This document shows positions 45,104-52,945 of a stretch of DNA of 64,000 nucleotides, piece by piece; within the stretch, counting starts at the first letter, position 1, and every line of letters begins with the position of its first letter. The DNA is taken from the NCBI RefSeq assembly GCF_030244015.1, contig NZ_JASSYX010000004.1:310001-374000 (forward strand), given 5' to 3'. The DNA is from Pedobacter ginsengisoli (GTDB lineage: Bacteria; Bacteroidota; Bacteroidia; Sphingobacteriales; Sphingobacteriaceae). A model generated the notes under the pieces. The model searched no databases and was not told where the DNA came from. It worked only from the letters and a program-made list of their open reading frames with translations. Both the position numbers and the translations under genes were made by a program.

Positions 45104-45649
45104 CTAGCGTGTCCAATCTGCTATGCTACGAATCGCTCTTCTGTGCCGCATCCTGCGATAAACACCATCACCTTCCCGGCTGCCAGCAATATTGGTATTT
45201 GCTTCGATGGTCCCCAGCCAATCTCCTCTAGAGTTTTCAATAAATCCGCAATGCCCTATCCTTTTTAAAGCCGGGAAATAAATGCCAAATACATTGCCCG
45301 AAACAGCAACCTTTACCAACCGGTCATTCGGAAATAAAGCCGGCGACCAGCCGGTACGTGGCGCATCAAAGCCAGCCTGCTCAAAAACAAAGCTTACAAA
45401 GGCAGCACAATAGGGCTGACCTTTTTTTAATCCTGCACACGCCAGGTATTGCTCAACCCGCTTTCCATCATTATTACCGGTAGTTTCCCGAACGCCCAGT
45501 TCAGTCCGCGCCAATTCGATCAGCTTCTTCCTCAACACCGCATCATCGCTCTTTGCCTGATCAATGTCTAGCAAATGGCGATTAAACAACCCACCCCAGC
45601 CATTAAAAGCAAAGCAAACCACAAGTAGAAATACCCTAACTGCTGCCAT
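45104..45649 (-). CDS. Exported cysteine peptidase/amidase, NlpC-CHAP-like
   Basis: A 181-residue protein with a hydrophobic N-terminus (MAAVRVFLLVVCFAF). The body has ELARTELGVRETTG, then QPYCAAFVSFVFEQAG with the predicted catalytic Cys, and RIGHCGFIEN with the catalytic His. This matches small cell-wall amidase/endopeptidase proteins related to the CHAP fold. Its first 82 nt overlap the end of the upstream membrane-protein gene in another frame. It probably cuts peptidoglycan cross-links or stem peptides in the periplasm. A lysis or secretion-related role is possible but not shown. Confidence 0.72.
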   Translation of the reverse strand: MAAVRVFLLVVCFAFNGWGGLFNRHLLDIDQAKSDDAVLRKKLIELARTELGVRETTGNNDGKRVEQYLACAGLKKGQPYCAAFVSFVFEQAGFDAPRTGWSPALFPNDRLVKVAVSGNVFGIYFPALKRIGHCGFIENSRGDWLGTIEANTNIAGSREGDGVYRRMRHRRAIRSIADWTR

Positions 45650-45939
45650 AATTCAAGTCCGTTAAATTGTGAAACCATATTCCTTGCAGTAGGCAGGCCG
45701 AAAATGACCCAATAGCGCTGCAAAAGCCACCATACCACACCCACCATCATCAAAAAAACGATGAAACTCAGCAAGATCAGTAGCCAGATGTTAGGGTCTA
45801 TATAACCCACCGTCGCATCATTAAACCGTACAGCCCGCTGCATCAACGGCCACAGCAAAAGCAGCAACCCCAGAAGGAATCCGCCATGAGGGATATTCCT
45901 CACCGCAGCGCTCCCTAAATTTATATTCAATATTTTCAT
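45568..45939 (-). CDS. Small membrane protein of unknown function
   Basis: A 123-residue protein with three hydrophobic helices (about 18-36, 52-72 and 100-121), separated by a polar loop with FGLPTARNMVSQFNG. No family is recognised. It is encoded just upstream of, and overlapping, the peptidase gene, and downstream of a DUF6266 gene. A holin- or anchor-like partner of the peptidase is conceivable from the overlap, but nothing in the sequence proves this. Confidence 0.6.
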   Translation of the reverse strand: MKILNINLGSAAVRNIPHGGFLLGLLLLLWPLMQRAVRFNDATVGYIDPNIWLLILLSFIVFLMMVGVVWWLLQRYWVIFGLPTARNMVSQFNGLELWQQLGYFYLWFALLLMAGVGCLIAIC

Positions 45940-46009
45940 AACACATGATTTAAAAATTGATTCATCAAAAGCGGCTCCGGTTCAATCGCTCTCCCCGGAG
46001 CTACTTTCA

Positions 46010-46657
46010 TCACATTACCACTGTTGCTCCCAGATAGTAACTCTCAGAAACCAGATTTTTGGTTGTCACAGAATTAAAACTCAGGTAGCAATGCACATTG
46101 TCGCCGCTGAAGTTAGCAGGCAGCACAAAATCATACTGCATCGCAGATCTTGCCACTACATTCTTCACACTGACAAACTTAGTCTTCGACGGATTGTACA
46201 CCATCAACGTCAGCCGGTCAGTCGCATTCTGAAACTGGTCATCAGTACCCAGATTGCTCCAGCTGATGTCCAGCTGCGCATCTACCGTAGTTGCCATTGC
46301 GATGTTGTCCGGTAGCGTCAGCTTACCACGGCTATACTTTACCTTCGGATAATCAATGGTAAAATTAGGCGCAACACCAGTGATGGCATTGTTCAGGTGA
46401 TAAGACACCGCCACATTCATGGCCGTTTCCACTCCACTAAGTGCTTTATAACCCACTTCAATCAACGGACCGATCCAGCTCAGAAAGCCGGTAATGAGCC
46501 CAAACCTCGCACGCTGGTTCAGCTGATCTTCGGTTGGCGGCTTGTTGCTTTTACGTGGTAAGCCTTTGATCACGTCTAGTGAGCGCCAGTAAGCTCCGAT
46601 TACTGACCCCGTTTTCTTGCGGAATCCACCCAGGATCCCTTGTCTGATAATTCCCAT
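46010..46657 (-). CDS. DUF6266 family protein
   Basis: A 215-residue protein without signal peptide. The N-terminus MGIIRQGILGGFRKKTGSVI followed by GAYWRSLDVIKGLPRKS is typical of DUF6266, a family expanded in Sphingobacteriaceae and relatives. The middle contains QLNQRARFGLITGFLSWIGPL and the rest is beta-rich, ending with VSESYYLGATVVM. Function is unknown. It is 70 nt upstream of the small membrane protein gene and may form a unit with it and the peptidase gene. Confidence 0.75.
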   Translation of the reverse strand: MGIIRQGILGGFRKKTGSVIGAYWRSLDVIKGLPRKSNKPPTEDQLNQRARFGLITGFLSWIGPLIEVGYKALSGVETAMNVAVSYHLNNAITGVAPNFTIDYPKVKYSRGKLTLPDNIAMATTVDAQLDISWSNLGTDDQFQNATDRLTLMVYNPSKTKFVSVKNVVARSAMQYDFVLPANFSGDNVHCYLSFNSVTTKNLVSESYYLGATVVM

Positions 46658-46839
46658 TTTGTTAAGAATTTAAAAAATTAATAAATCTGTTAATTCGACA
46701 TGCGATCCGAAAACCTTCAGCTAAGCTTCCCGGGAGCTAAGCATCAGATCTGAGCAGCATGACAATACAAATGGAAAAAATATAGACAGCCTGTGGCAGT
46801 CCCCCGGGTACGGGACCCACTATGAAAAAGCCCCTGTAA

Positions 46840-47280
46840 TTAGTCTTTGAATTCTATACTCCAGTTCATTTTTTGCAGGTCAGCTATTGTAAGTTCGTAA
46901 GTTTTTAAATTATGGTGCTGGCGTTCTAATTCAGCCGGATCCGTATTTTCCAGCATATTAGCATCAAGAACAACTATATAGATCTTACCTTGACTGGCTT
47001 CGCCAATTTCCTCTTCGGCACAGCCCCTAAAATAGAAGCCATCTGGCTTCCCGCTCTGAATTTCGCCCATAGTGAACTTATAATTTGCCTGGTCATACTT
47101 TATAACCTGGTAGAAGTTTGCAGTAAAAAGGCCAGACGAAGAGTCAAAACACCCAGCATAAATATCACGTGAAGATCCATTTTTAAACTTAATCTTATGA
47201 TGACAATTTTCAGTTTCTTTCTTGCACTTCATCGAAGTAAAAAGACACAACACTATTGCAGTAACAAAGATCGTTCTCAT
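46840..47280 (-). CDS. Small exported protein of unknown function
   Basis: A 146-residue protein with a hydrophobic leader (about 1-17) ending near SMKCKKE; Cys19 could be lipidated but the lipobox is poor. The middle has FKNGSSRDIYAGCFDSSSG and several cysteines, suggesting an exported fold. No family is recognised. It opens the AT-rich accessory stretch of short lipoproteins and has no obvious operon partner within 80 nt. Confidence 0.6.
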   Translation of the reverse strand: MRTIFVTAIVLCLFTSMKCKKETENCHHKIKFKNGSSRDIYAGCFDSSSGLFTANFYQVIKYDQANYKFTMGEIQSGKPDGFYFRGCAEEEIGEASQGKIYIVVLDANMLENTDPAELERQHHNLKTYELTIADLQKMNWSIEFKD

Positions 47281-47363
47281 TTTTTCTTTATATTATCATT
47301 TTGAATTCCTGAATTGATAAGTCCCCATTAATATGGTCAGATTGATTTATGAATGATTTATAT

Positions 47364-47729
47364 TTAATAATTTTCAAAAATCAACTGATCGCTCTTCGAG
47401 TTAAATTTCAGATGCAATGTGTCTGCTTCATTATTGGCCGGGTAAGATTTAATTTTCTTTATGTAAATCCGCTCGTCATCTGCAGGAGACTTAATTATCC
47501 AATTATGACGAGCCGCAATACTATCAAGAGTAACAAACGGAGCGGTATAAGGCTTGTTTAATTTATAACTAAACCATAATGATCCAAGGTCAATATCATG
47601 CGATCCCTCAAACTCTTTATGACCTAGAATGAAGGGCTGTATTTCGGGATAGTTCTTTAAATTATCTTCTGTAACCTTCAGTTGGTCGCATCCGACTAGC
47701 ACAACCCAAATGTATATCCATTTTTTCAT
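47364..47729 (-). CDS. Small lipoprotein, paralogue of the protein at 50902-51267
   Basis: A 121-residue lipoprotein from ATG 47729; lipobox VVLVGC near residue 14. The start three codons upstream is possible. It shares long identical segments with the protein at 50902-51267, including YPEIQPFILGHKEFE, SHDIDLG and the C-terminal FENY. No family is recognised. It lies among unrelated short exported proteins; a periplasmic protective (immunity-like) role is a guess from context. Confidence 0.7.
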   Translation of the reverse strand: MKKWIYIWVVLVGCDQLKVTEDNLKNYPEIQPFILGHKEFEGSHDIDLGSLWFSYKLNKPYTAPFVTLDSIAARHNWIIKSPADDERIYIKKIKSYPANNEADTLHLKFNSKSDQLIFENY

Positions 47730-47790
47730 ATTTAACAAAAGTTACTGATAGAATACAGGTGACGTCAAAAAATGGATATTTCAGGGAAAC

Positions 47791-48618
47791 TTAAGGATTT
47801 TTGGTAATCTCAGTTAGTATAAATGTTCCTTCCTTGCTAATTGTTATGGTCAACTTTGTGCTTTCGCTAATTAACTTATAACCATCACCAAATGTGGAAA
47901 CCGTACAATCAGGGATTGCCTGAAGTATGTCAGCTTTAACAGCATCAAGATCTACCGGCCTAAGTGGCTCATAACCATTCAACACAATAATCGACTGAAG
48001 CTTCAACGATGTTTTATCATACAATGGAAAAATAAGGCCGTACAAGCCGTCAATCTGAATAAATTCCTGGGCCTTATTCCTATAATCGAGGCTACTACCA
48101 TTGTTTAATTCGGATCGGTTTGTTATCGGTCGCACAATTTTCGATCTGACTGGAATTGTGTCTAGGTAAGAATAATTCATACCATCCCACCAGGTTAACA
48201 GTTTTCTATCTTTCAGCGCGATGATCTCAATTTTACCTTTTTGTTGCTGACCATTTTCATAGAAGAATGTATACACATAACTATTTAATGACTCCGAAAG
48301 TGCATTTGTCTTAAATTTGAACGCCTTGCCATCATAATTCCTCGAGTCAATACTTAGGTTAGCAGCTTCATAAATTACGCCACTACTTGAGGACACTTGA
48401 AATTTATTAATCTTTACATCTTCTAACCCTTCACTTGCTCCAAATTTGAATGAAGCAGTTAATGAGATTTCAGCTTGCTCACCTTTAACATAGGTCGTAT
48501 TGTCAAACTGGATAAATATCGAAGGCTTTTTAAATGACTTTAGCTCAGGATTGTGGGATTCCTTTTTTGCACAGTAAGAAAAAAACAAAGGCAAAATTAG
48601 GAGATATAGTTTTTTCAT
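47791..48618 (-). CDS. Exported lipoprotein-like protein of unknown function
   Basis: A 275-residue protein from ATG 48618, where MKKLYLLILPLFFSYC forms a signal sequence with a possible but non-ideal lipobox. The first third resembles a beta-sandwich (FIQFDNTTYVKGEQAEISLTA), similar to extracellular Ig-like domains. The rest is not recognised. It is separated from its neighbours by 50-100 nt without obvious promoters. Confidence 0.65.
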   Translation of the reverse strand: MKKLYLLILPLFFSYCAKKESHNPELKSFKKPSIFIQFDNTTYVKGEQAEISLTASFKFGASEGLEDVKINKFQVSSSSGVIYEAANLSIDSRNYDGKAFKFKTNALSESLNSYVYTFFYENGQQQKGKIEIIALKDRKLLTWWDGMNYSYLDTIPVRSKIVRPITNRSELNNGSSLDYRNKAQEFIQIDGLYGLIFPLYDKTSLKLQSIIVLNGYEPLRPVDLDAVKADILQAIPDCTVSTFGDGYKLISESTKLTITISKEGTFILTEITKNP

Positions 48619-48718
48619 TTTATGATAAATTAAGATCCAACCCTTTACCACACAGATACTAGGGCATTATTGTACAATTATTCTTATTGGCTCTCCAAAA
48701 AAGGGCGACAGATGAGCT

Positions 48719-49420
48719 CTACAAATTTAACATATCCCGGATAAACGTTGACCTTAAGACTCCACCACTTTTCAGAGGGAGTGCTACCGCTAGTAACGCA
48801 TAACTGCCTTTATGCAAAAGCAAAACATTTATCGGAATAGGCTTATTATCATGCACAGATTTAAAGACCATATCAATGACTCCCTTTGGTTCATATCGGA
48901 AGGTAGACTTCGTGGCTAAAAAATTAATATTTATCAACCTATCCCTTTCGACAACTTGAGTAGTAAGTTTTTCATCAAATGTAATTATTAAATTTTCTAC
49001 GGACGAGAAAGGATGAGAAGAATATAAAAAGCTTTCAGACCCTGAATAGGCAACACCTGGAGACTGACTCAATGACCGCTTTTCGAGTTTAACGAATTCG
49101 CCAAACCGAACGCCTTTTTTTAAATCAATCTTATGTAGCATAATGTGAGTACCCTGATAAGCAATCACTAAATAATTGGACTTAGACCGGGTTGAAAAAT
49201 TATCTACGACTTCTGCACTTTGAAGAATATCCTTTTTTAAAAACGAAAGATAAAATTTGCTATACTTTTCGTTCCTAATCGCTACTTCTTTCTCATCCAG
49301 GGTCGATTCTCTTAAAAATTGTATCCCTGGCATCAAACACCCACGGACAACTAATCCTCCTAATACTATTAAGCATAGTATTCGAAAAATCAACACTTTT
49401 TTCTTCCCGTCAATATACAT
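48719..49420 (-). CDS. Membrane-anchored protein of unknown function
   Basis: A 233-residue protein with one N-terminal transmembrane segment (about 9-27) and an extracytoplasmic body. The C-terminal part PIPINVLLLHKGSYALLAVAL and STFIRDML is closely matched by a truncated remnant on the same strand at 53507-53736, so it was once duplicated. No family is recognised. Confidence 0.65.
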   Translation of the reverse strand: MYIDGKKKVLIFRILCLIVLGGLVVRGCLMPGIQFLRESTLDEKEVAIRNEKYSKFYLSFLKKDILQSAEVVDNFSTRSKSNYLVIAYQGTHIMLHKIDLKKGVRFGEFVKLEKRSLSQSPGVAYSGSESFLYSSHPFSSVENLIITFDEKLTTQVVERDRLININFLATKSTFRYEPKGVIDMVFKSVHDNKPIPINVLLLHKGSYALLAVALPLKSGGVLRSTFIRDMLNL

Positions 49421-49671
49421 ATTCTATAATTTATCATCTGTTCCTAATTTAACATTATAAGCTTAGATAATTTATCAATTTCGGAATCGATACTATCTAA
49501 AAAAATATTCTGGGGATAGGGAATACACCGTATAGCTGATTTTACGAATCACTATAACATGGCGTGGTTTTTCCATAGCTATTTCTACACCCTGAATTCC
49601 TGTTATTAAGGAAGATGACTTGGATCGCCTTCGTTCCCGCCGAGCCATTAAGATCAATTGCATATTTAACC

Positions 49672-49704
49672 GTGCAAATTCAACATTAAATATTAAATTT
49701 GCAC
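49672..49704. repeat. Inverted repeat upstream of the ATPase remnant
   Basis: GTGCAAATT at 49672-49680 and AATTTGCAC at 49696-49704, a perfect 9-bp inverted repeat with a 15-nt spacer, ending 1 nt before the ATG at 49706. It overlaps a TAAATTTG -7-like box (49694-49701). Possible regulatory element of a gene that is now broken. Confidence 0.4.
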
Positions 49705-49705
49705 A

Positions 49706-49798
49706 ATGATTCCAAGAAGAATAGAAAAGCAAGTAAAAGAAGCACTTAGCCGAAGTGCAATCCTGAATCCGTACCACCAACAATCAATCATATAATCA
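49706..49798 (+). pseudogene. Truncated N-terminus of an AAA/DUF4143-type ATPase
   Basis: From ATG 49706 the frame reads MIPRRIEKQVKEALSRSA and soon ends at a stop (30 residues with ILNPYHQQSII at the end). This opening is typical of Bacteroidota ATPases of the AAA_14/DUF4143 type, where the Walker A region should follow but is absent. The family call is from the short N-terminus only. It runs toward a truncated PIN gene on the opposite strand, as if a deletion removed the 3' ends of both. Confidence 0.45.
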
Positions 49799-49816
49799 AC
49801 AAATATTATAATGTTG

Positions 49817-49939
49817 TCAAATGGTCGTGACTATATTTTTAAATGTTTCACGCAGTACCTCGAAGGCCCCGATCTTATCTAAGGTAATGAAACAACTGGA
49901 GTCAGTAATGATAACACTATATTCCCGAGATCCTGTCAA
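49817..49939 (-). pseudogene. Truncated PIN-domain toxin (DUF3368-like) next to its antitoxin
   Basis: In the frame overlapping the end of the UPF0175 gene the sequence reads VIITDSSCFITLDKIGAFEV and then LRETFKNIVTT before a TGA at 49817-49819. This matches the N-terminal start of DUF3368 PIN nucleases, including the first catalytic Asp (in TDSS). Only about 32-40 of roughly 150 residues remain. No ATG is present; a TTG at 49939 could have been the start. UPF0175 antitoxins are normally paired with DUF3368 toxins. Confidence 0.6.
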
Positions 49940-50153
49940 GCTCATCTTTTAAGTCTTCGGCAGAATAATTCAGAAGAGAAACGCCATAGTCACTTAGCAA
50001 TTCCGCAAATGTACGTTTGGTTAATCTTGCCATATCCGCAGCTTGCCCCAAAGAAAGTTTCCCTGACTCATATAATTTAGCCGCGACGAACCTTATAGTA
50101 TCATTTTGATACTCCGCCAGGCTGTCAGGAACTTCCAATGTTATAGTAGTCAT
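49917..50153 (-). CDS. UPF0175 family antitoxin-like protein
   Basis: A 78-residue protein, MTTITLEVPDSLAEYQND at the start, then AAKLYESGKLSLGQAADMA and LTKRTFAELLSDYGVSLLNY. This is the full pattern of UPF0175, small HTH-like antitoxins that pair with DUF3368 PIN toxins. The expected toxin gene follows directly but is truncated after about 35 codons, so this antitoxin is probably an orphan. It may still repress its own promoter. Confidence 0.88.
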   Translation of the reverse strand: MTTITLEVPDSLAEYQNDTIRFVAAKLYESGKLSLGQAADMARLTKRTFAELLSDYGVSLLNYSAEDLKDELDRISGI

Positions 50154-50316
50154 GAATCAAAGATAAGAAATGTCTAGTCTACCACCAAAATTGAAGAAGA
50201 ACCAGTTTCGCTGAAATACCCACATTGGCCTCATAAGATAAATCATATTCAACTGTTCACGACACCATCATTACCTGGGTCATTTCTTTCGGTAGGACGA
50301 TAACACCACTGAATTA

Positions 50317-50802
50317 TTACTTATTCAATGATCTCCAATATTTTCCCATTTGCCCGCGATTCTCGAAATCTAACAGTTTCTTACTGGCTTCAGTATAACT
50401 AGATATTTTGGAGAAATCAAAATAATGTTCAAAATACCATTCTGAAACAGAATAATAATGCTTCAACATTGTTTTAAATTCACCGTCTAGTCCTAATTTA
50501 TCTATCATATCTTTTAGGAATGTGAAACATGACTTTTGCACATTATCGTCCAGATCGCCAATTCCTATGAATGCCATAGGCTCGCTAGCCGCATACCATT
50601 GCAGAAAAATAGCTCGTTTTAACGCTTCTCCATTTTGATCGGAATGATAAACATCATGATACGATTTGTGTATACGCGCATATTTTGCTGAAATGTTCAA
50701 CTTAAGAATCATAATGTTGCGGTTCTCTATCGATCCGTGGATGTTACCAAGCTGACTCATAAGATCATATTCTACAAGGTTTAGTTGATCCAAAAGGTTC
50801 AT
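50317..50802 (-). CDS. Small helical protein of unknown function
   Basis: A 161-residue protein without signal peptide or membrane segment, predicted mostly helical. Notable segments are FLQWYAASEPMAFIGIGDLD and SEWYFEHYFDFSKISSY. No family is recognised. It is flanked by a lipoprotein gene and the orphan antitoxin. Its size and solubility would suit a cytoplasmic immunity protein, but this is only contextual. Confidence 0.6.
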   Translation of the reverse strand: MNLLDQLNLVEYDLMSQLGNIHGSIENRNIMILKLNISAKYARIHKSYHDVYHSDQNGEALKRAIFLQWYAASEPMAFIGIGDLDDNVQKSCFTFLKDMIDKLGLDGEFKTMLKHYYSVSEWYFEHYFDFSKISSYTEASKKLLDFENRGQMGKYWRSLNK

Positions 50803-50901
50803 ATTGGTTAATATGTCAGGTTAATGAAAAATCGTTTAACAATAACTTCTTTTGCTGCCTTGGATGTCATCACATACTATCTAGGCACTAAATATATGTA
50901 T

Positions 50902-51267
50902 TTAATAATTTTCAAAAAATAAACGGTTCTCATCCGAATCAAATTTCAGATATAACGAGTCTGCTTCATTGTCGACAGGGTAAGATTTAATTCTCTTTGA
51001 GTAAATCCGCTCGTTTTCTGACAACAGACTAATTGTCCACTTATGATGAACAGCAATACTATCAAGTGTAATTATTGGAGAGGAATAAAATTTGTTCAGT
51101 TTATAACTAAACTTTAATAATCCCAAATCAATATCATGTGAAGCCTCAAACTCTTTATGACCTAGAATGAAGGGCTGTATTTCAGGATACTTTTTTAAAT
51201 CACTTTCAGTTGTGTTCAGTTGGTCACAGCCAACTAGCATAACACAAATGCATATCCATGTTTTCAT
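50902..51267 (-). CDS. Small lipoprotein, paralogue of the protein at 47364-47729
   Basis: A 121-residue lipoprotein from ATG 51267 with lipobox VMLVGC. It has the same architecture as the copy 3.5 kb away and shares YPEIQPFILGHKEFE, SHDIDLG, KSYPV/AxNEAD and a C-terminal FENY. The flanking noncoding sequence is also similar around the start codon. Function unknown; the pair is a dispersed duplication within the accessory stretch. Confidence 0.7.
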   Translation of the reverse strand: MKTWICICVMLVGCDQLNTTESDLKKYPEIQPFILGHKEFEASHDIDLGLLKFSYKLNKFYSSPIITLDSIAVHHKWTISLLSENERIYSKRIKSYPVDNEADSLYLKFDSDENRLFFENY

Positions 51268-51411
51268 AATATTTATCAAAAGTTCTTGATTAAATACGCA
51301 TGATGTCTAAACGCATAGCCTACCACTAAGATATTTAACGAAGGTGATTAAATCTGAAAATAATTTAGACTATTTGCACCTTATGTATTTTTTATTTGCT
51401 GTCTTAATTGA

Positions 51412-51645
51412 TTATATTATTATTTTTAAAAATATTAGTAATGCTATAATGACTACTAAGCCAACTATCCTATTTTTAAATTCATCCACATTTATTACAT
51501 GGTTTAATTCACTCTTTACGTTCCCTGATCGTTCAATGTGAAGAAAGTTCGATACAATATACCAACTCCTTCTAACAAAAAAACCTATACGAGCCAAAAT
51601 CCAACGACCCAACACTATTGAGAAAAAATCAGCTAAAAAACTCAT
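51412..51645 (-). CDS. Small membrane protein downstream of the remnant at 51661-52242
   Basis: A 77-residue protein with an amphipathic N-terminal half (FLADFFSIVLGRWILARIGFF split by charged residues) and a C-terminal transmembrane helix (IVGLVVIIALLIFLKIII). It begins 15 nt after the remnant's stop, which would fit a partner or immunity-type gene of the broken protein. No family is recognised. Confidence 0.5.
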   Translation of the reverse strand: MSFLADFFSIVLGRWILARIGFFVRRSWYIVSNFLHIERSGNVKSELNHVINVDEFKNRIVGLVVIIALLIFLKIII

Positions 51646-51660
51646 ACCCTAATCTACATA

Positions 51661-52242
51661 TTATTTTTTATCGTTATTAATAATCTTCGATATAGTGGCG
51701 GCTTGAGAAGGAAAAGTCTTAACAGAAATAGAGCCAGATGCTTTATTTACAGTTTTGATTACAATTCCCCTGGTAGTAGGAGCAAGCCTCGCTAAAAATG
51801 TTTCTGCTACTAAACTGGAAAATTGAGCTGCATTTACTTTCGGAATGATTTGACCAACCTTTCCAACTGGGAATGCCGTAGTCGCAGTTGAAATAAAAGC
51901 TCCTATACGTTCGTTTGGCAAAGATGATTGACCATTTAAATGCCTTTGCTCAGAACCTGGCAGAATTGATGTCGCTAAGTAGAATCCATCTGCTATGCCA
52001 TACGACGTCTTACCAAGAAAATTTTCCGAGTCCCCCCATCTATCAAACAAGTCTGGCTTATAGGCCGTGATAGTACCATTTGGATAGAATTTTTGACCAT
52101 TATCACCAAAATCCAATTTTTCTGAAGCACCTGCTTCCGGACCATTATATTCTGTTTTATGTGAGATAAGCCAAGTCCAACTGCAAAACCGGGTGCGCCA
52201 CCAAAACAGTCCCAGTAACCGTCGAGGTTGTAAAAGAGACTA
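51661..52242 (-). pseudogene. Frameshifted remnant of a larger protein (possible RHS-like tip)
   Basis: Two minus-strand frames together form one continuous sequence. The upstream part reads FYNLDGYWDCFGGAPG then FAVGLGLSH (about 52160-52236); the next frame continues HKTEYNGPEAGASEKLDFGD and ends at 51661, with a 151-residue open part from a TTG at 52116. The break near 52160-52166 is a one- or two-base shift. No start codon or N-terminus exists, because the gene at 52244-52759 abuts it. The sequence resembles the variable tip of a large repeat-containing protein, but the family is not proven. Confidence 0.5.
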
Positions 52243-52243
52243 A

Positions 52244-52759
52244 CTATTCCAGCAGATAATATCTGCCCTTTCCAATGAAATTAATCTTTGCTTTTTTTAT
52301 GTTATATATCCAGACAAGTGGTTCAAAAATTATTGGAGGTTCATTCTTAATAGTTTCGTTCTGATCTGAGCTTAGTTTAATAAAATTAAAAGTTTTAAAA
52401 TGACCAGATGTCTTGAACAGATTATTGTCGTCCCCAAAAACTAGAATATTTTTATGTTTGTACGAAAAATACCCTCTTAACTTATCCTTTTTATCAAGCA
52501 AAAACCAGTTGAAATCATTTTCGTGCAAAACAGAAAATCTCAATTCACAATAGTTATCCTTTTTTTTCAATCTAATTACGAAGACTCTATCAGATTTTCC
52601 ATCGCCTTCATCTGGAACCAAATTTATCCTATTTAAAATATTTTTGATTCTATTGTCAATTAAGTTCAGTTTTAAGACTACAACAGAATCGTTTTGAGAT
52701 TGCGCCTTAAGACTTAAACTAAGTATCAAAACAAAAAAACTTATCAGAATACTTTTCAT
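52244..52759 (-). CDS. Exported protein of unknown function
   Basis: A 171-residue protein with a clear signal peptide (MKSILISFFVLILSLSLKAQ) and a charged, strand-rich body (RVFVIRLKKKDNYCELRFSV; WFLLDKKDKLRGYFSY). No family is recognised. It starts 2 nt after a 30-codon frame (52762-52854) that looks like the tail of another protein, and its own 3' end abuts the frameshifted remnant. Such tail-plus-small-gene pairs resemble toxin-tip/immunity arrangements, which is contextual only. Confidence 0.6.
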   Translation of the reverse strand: MKSILISFFVLILSLSLKAQSQNDSVVVLKLNLIDNRIKNILNRINLVPDEGDGKSDRVFVIRLKKKDNYCELRFSVLHENDFNWFLLDKKDKLRGYFSYKHKNILVFGDDNNLFKTSGHFKTFNFIKLSSDQNETIKNEPPIIFEPLVWIYNIKKAKINFIGKGRYYLLE

Positions 52760-52761
52760 AA

Positions 52762-52854
52762 CTATTCTATTTTACCTTGGTTATACTCGATATATTCTTT
52801 TCCTGTCATTTGTTTATCCGGATACTTCAGCGAAAGTGTTCGATCATTCCGCAT
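52762..52854 (-). pseudogene. Possible orphan C-terminal tail (30 codons)
   Basis: The frame MRNDRTLSLKYPDK then QMTGKEYIEYNQGKIE ends 2 nt before the ATG of the next gene. It has protein-like composition but a TAA directly before its ATG, so it is either a tiny gene or the severed C-terminus of a lost larger protein. No family can be assigned. Confidence 0.3.
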
Positions 52855-52945
52855 TTAACCTTTTGGTGAATAATTGTAATTCAAGTTTAGGTCGAATCAC
52901 TTAATCGGTTTATTTACTTAATTTCATAACAGGGAAATACAAGAA

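Noticed and set aside
46658..46839. Inverted repeat GTCCC-N8-GGGAC in the gap upstream of the DUF6266 gene
   Set aside because: The stem is short and has no T-run or nearby start, so there is no firm reason to call it a terminator or operator.
49493..49783. A 96-codon minus-strand open frame
   Set aside because: It covers the ATPase remnant on the other strand, has no start context or family pattern, and contains cysteine-rich and arginine-rich random-like sequence.
50154..50316. Gap upstream of the orphan antitoxin that could hold another gene remnant
   Set aside because: Short frames such as GVIVLPKEMTQVMMVS are too brief and unlike any family I recognise, so no feature is claimed.
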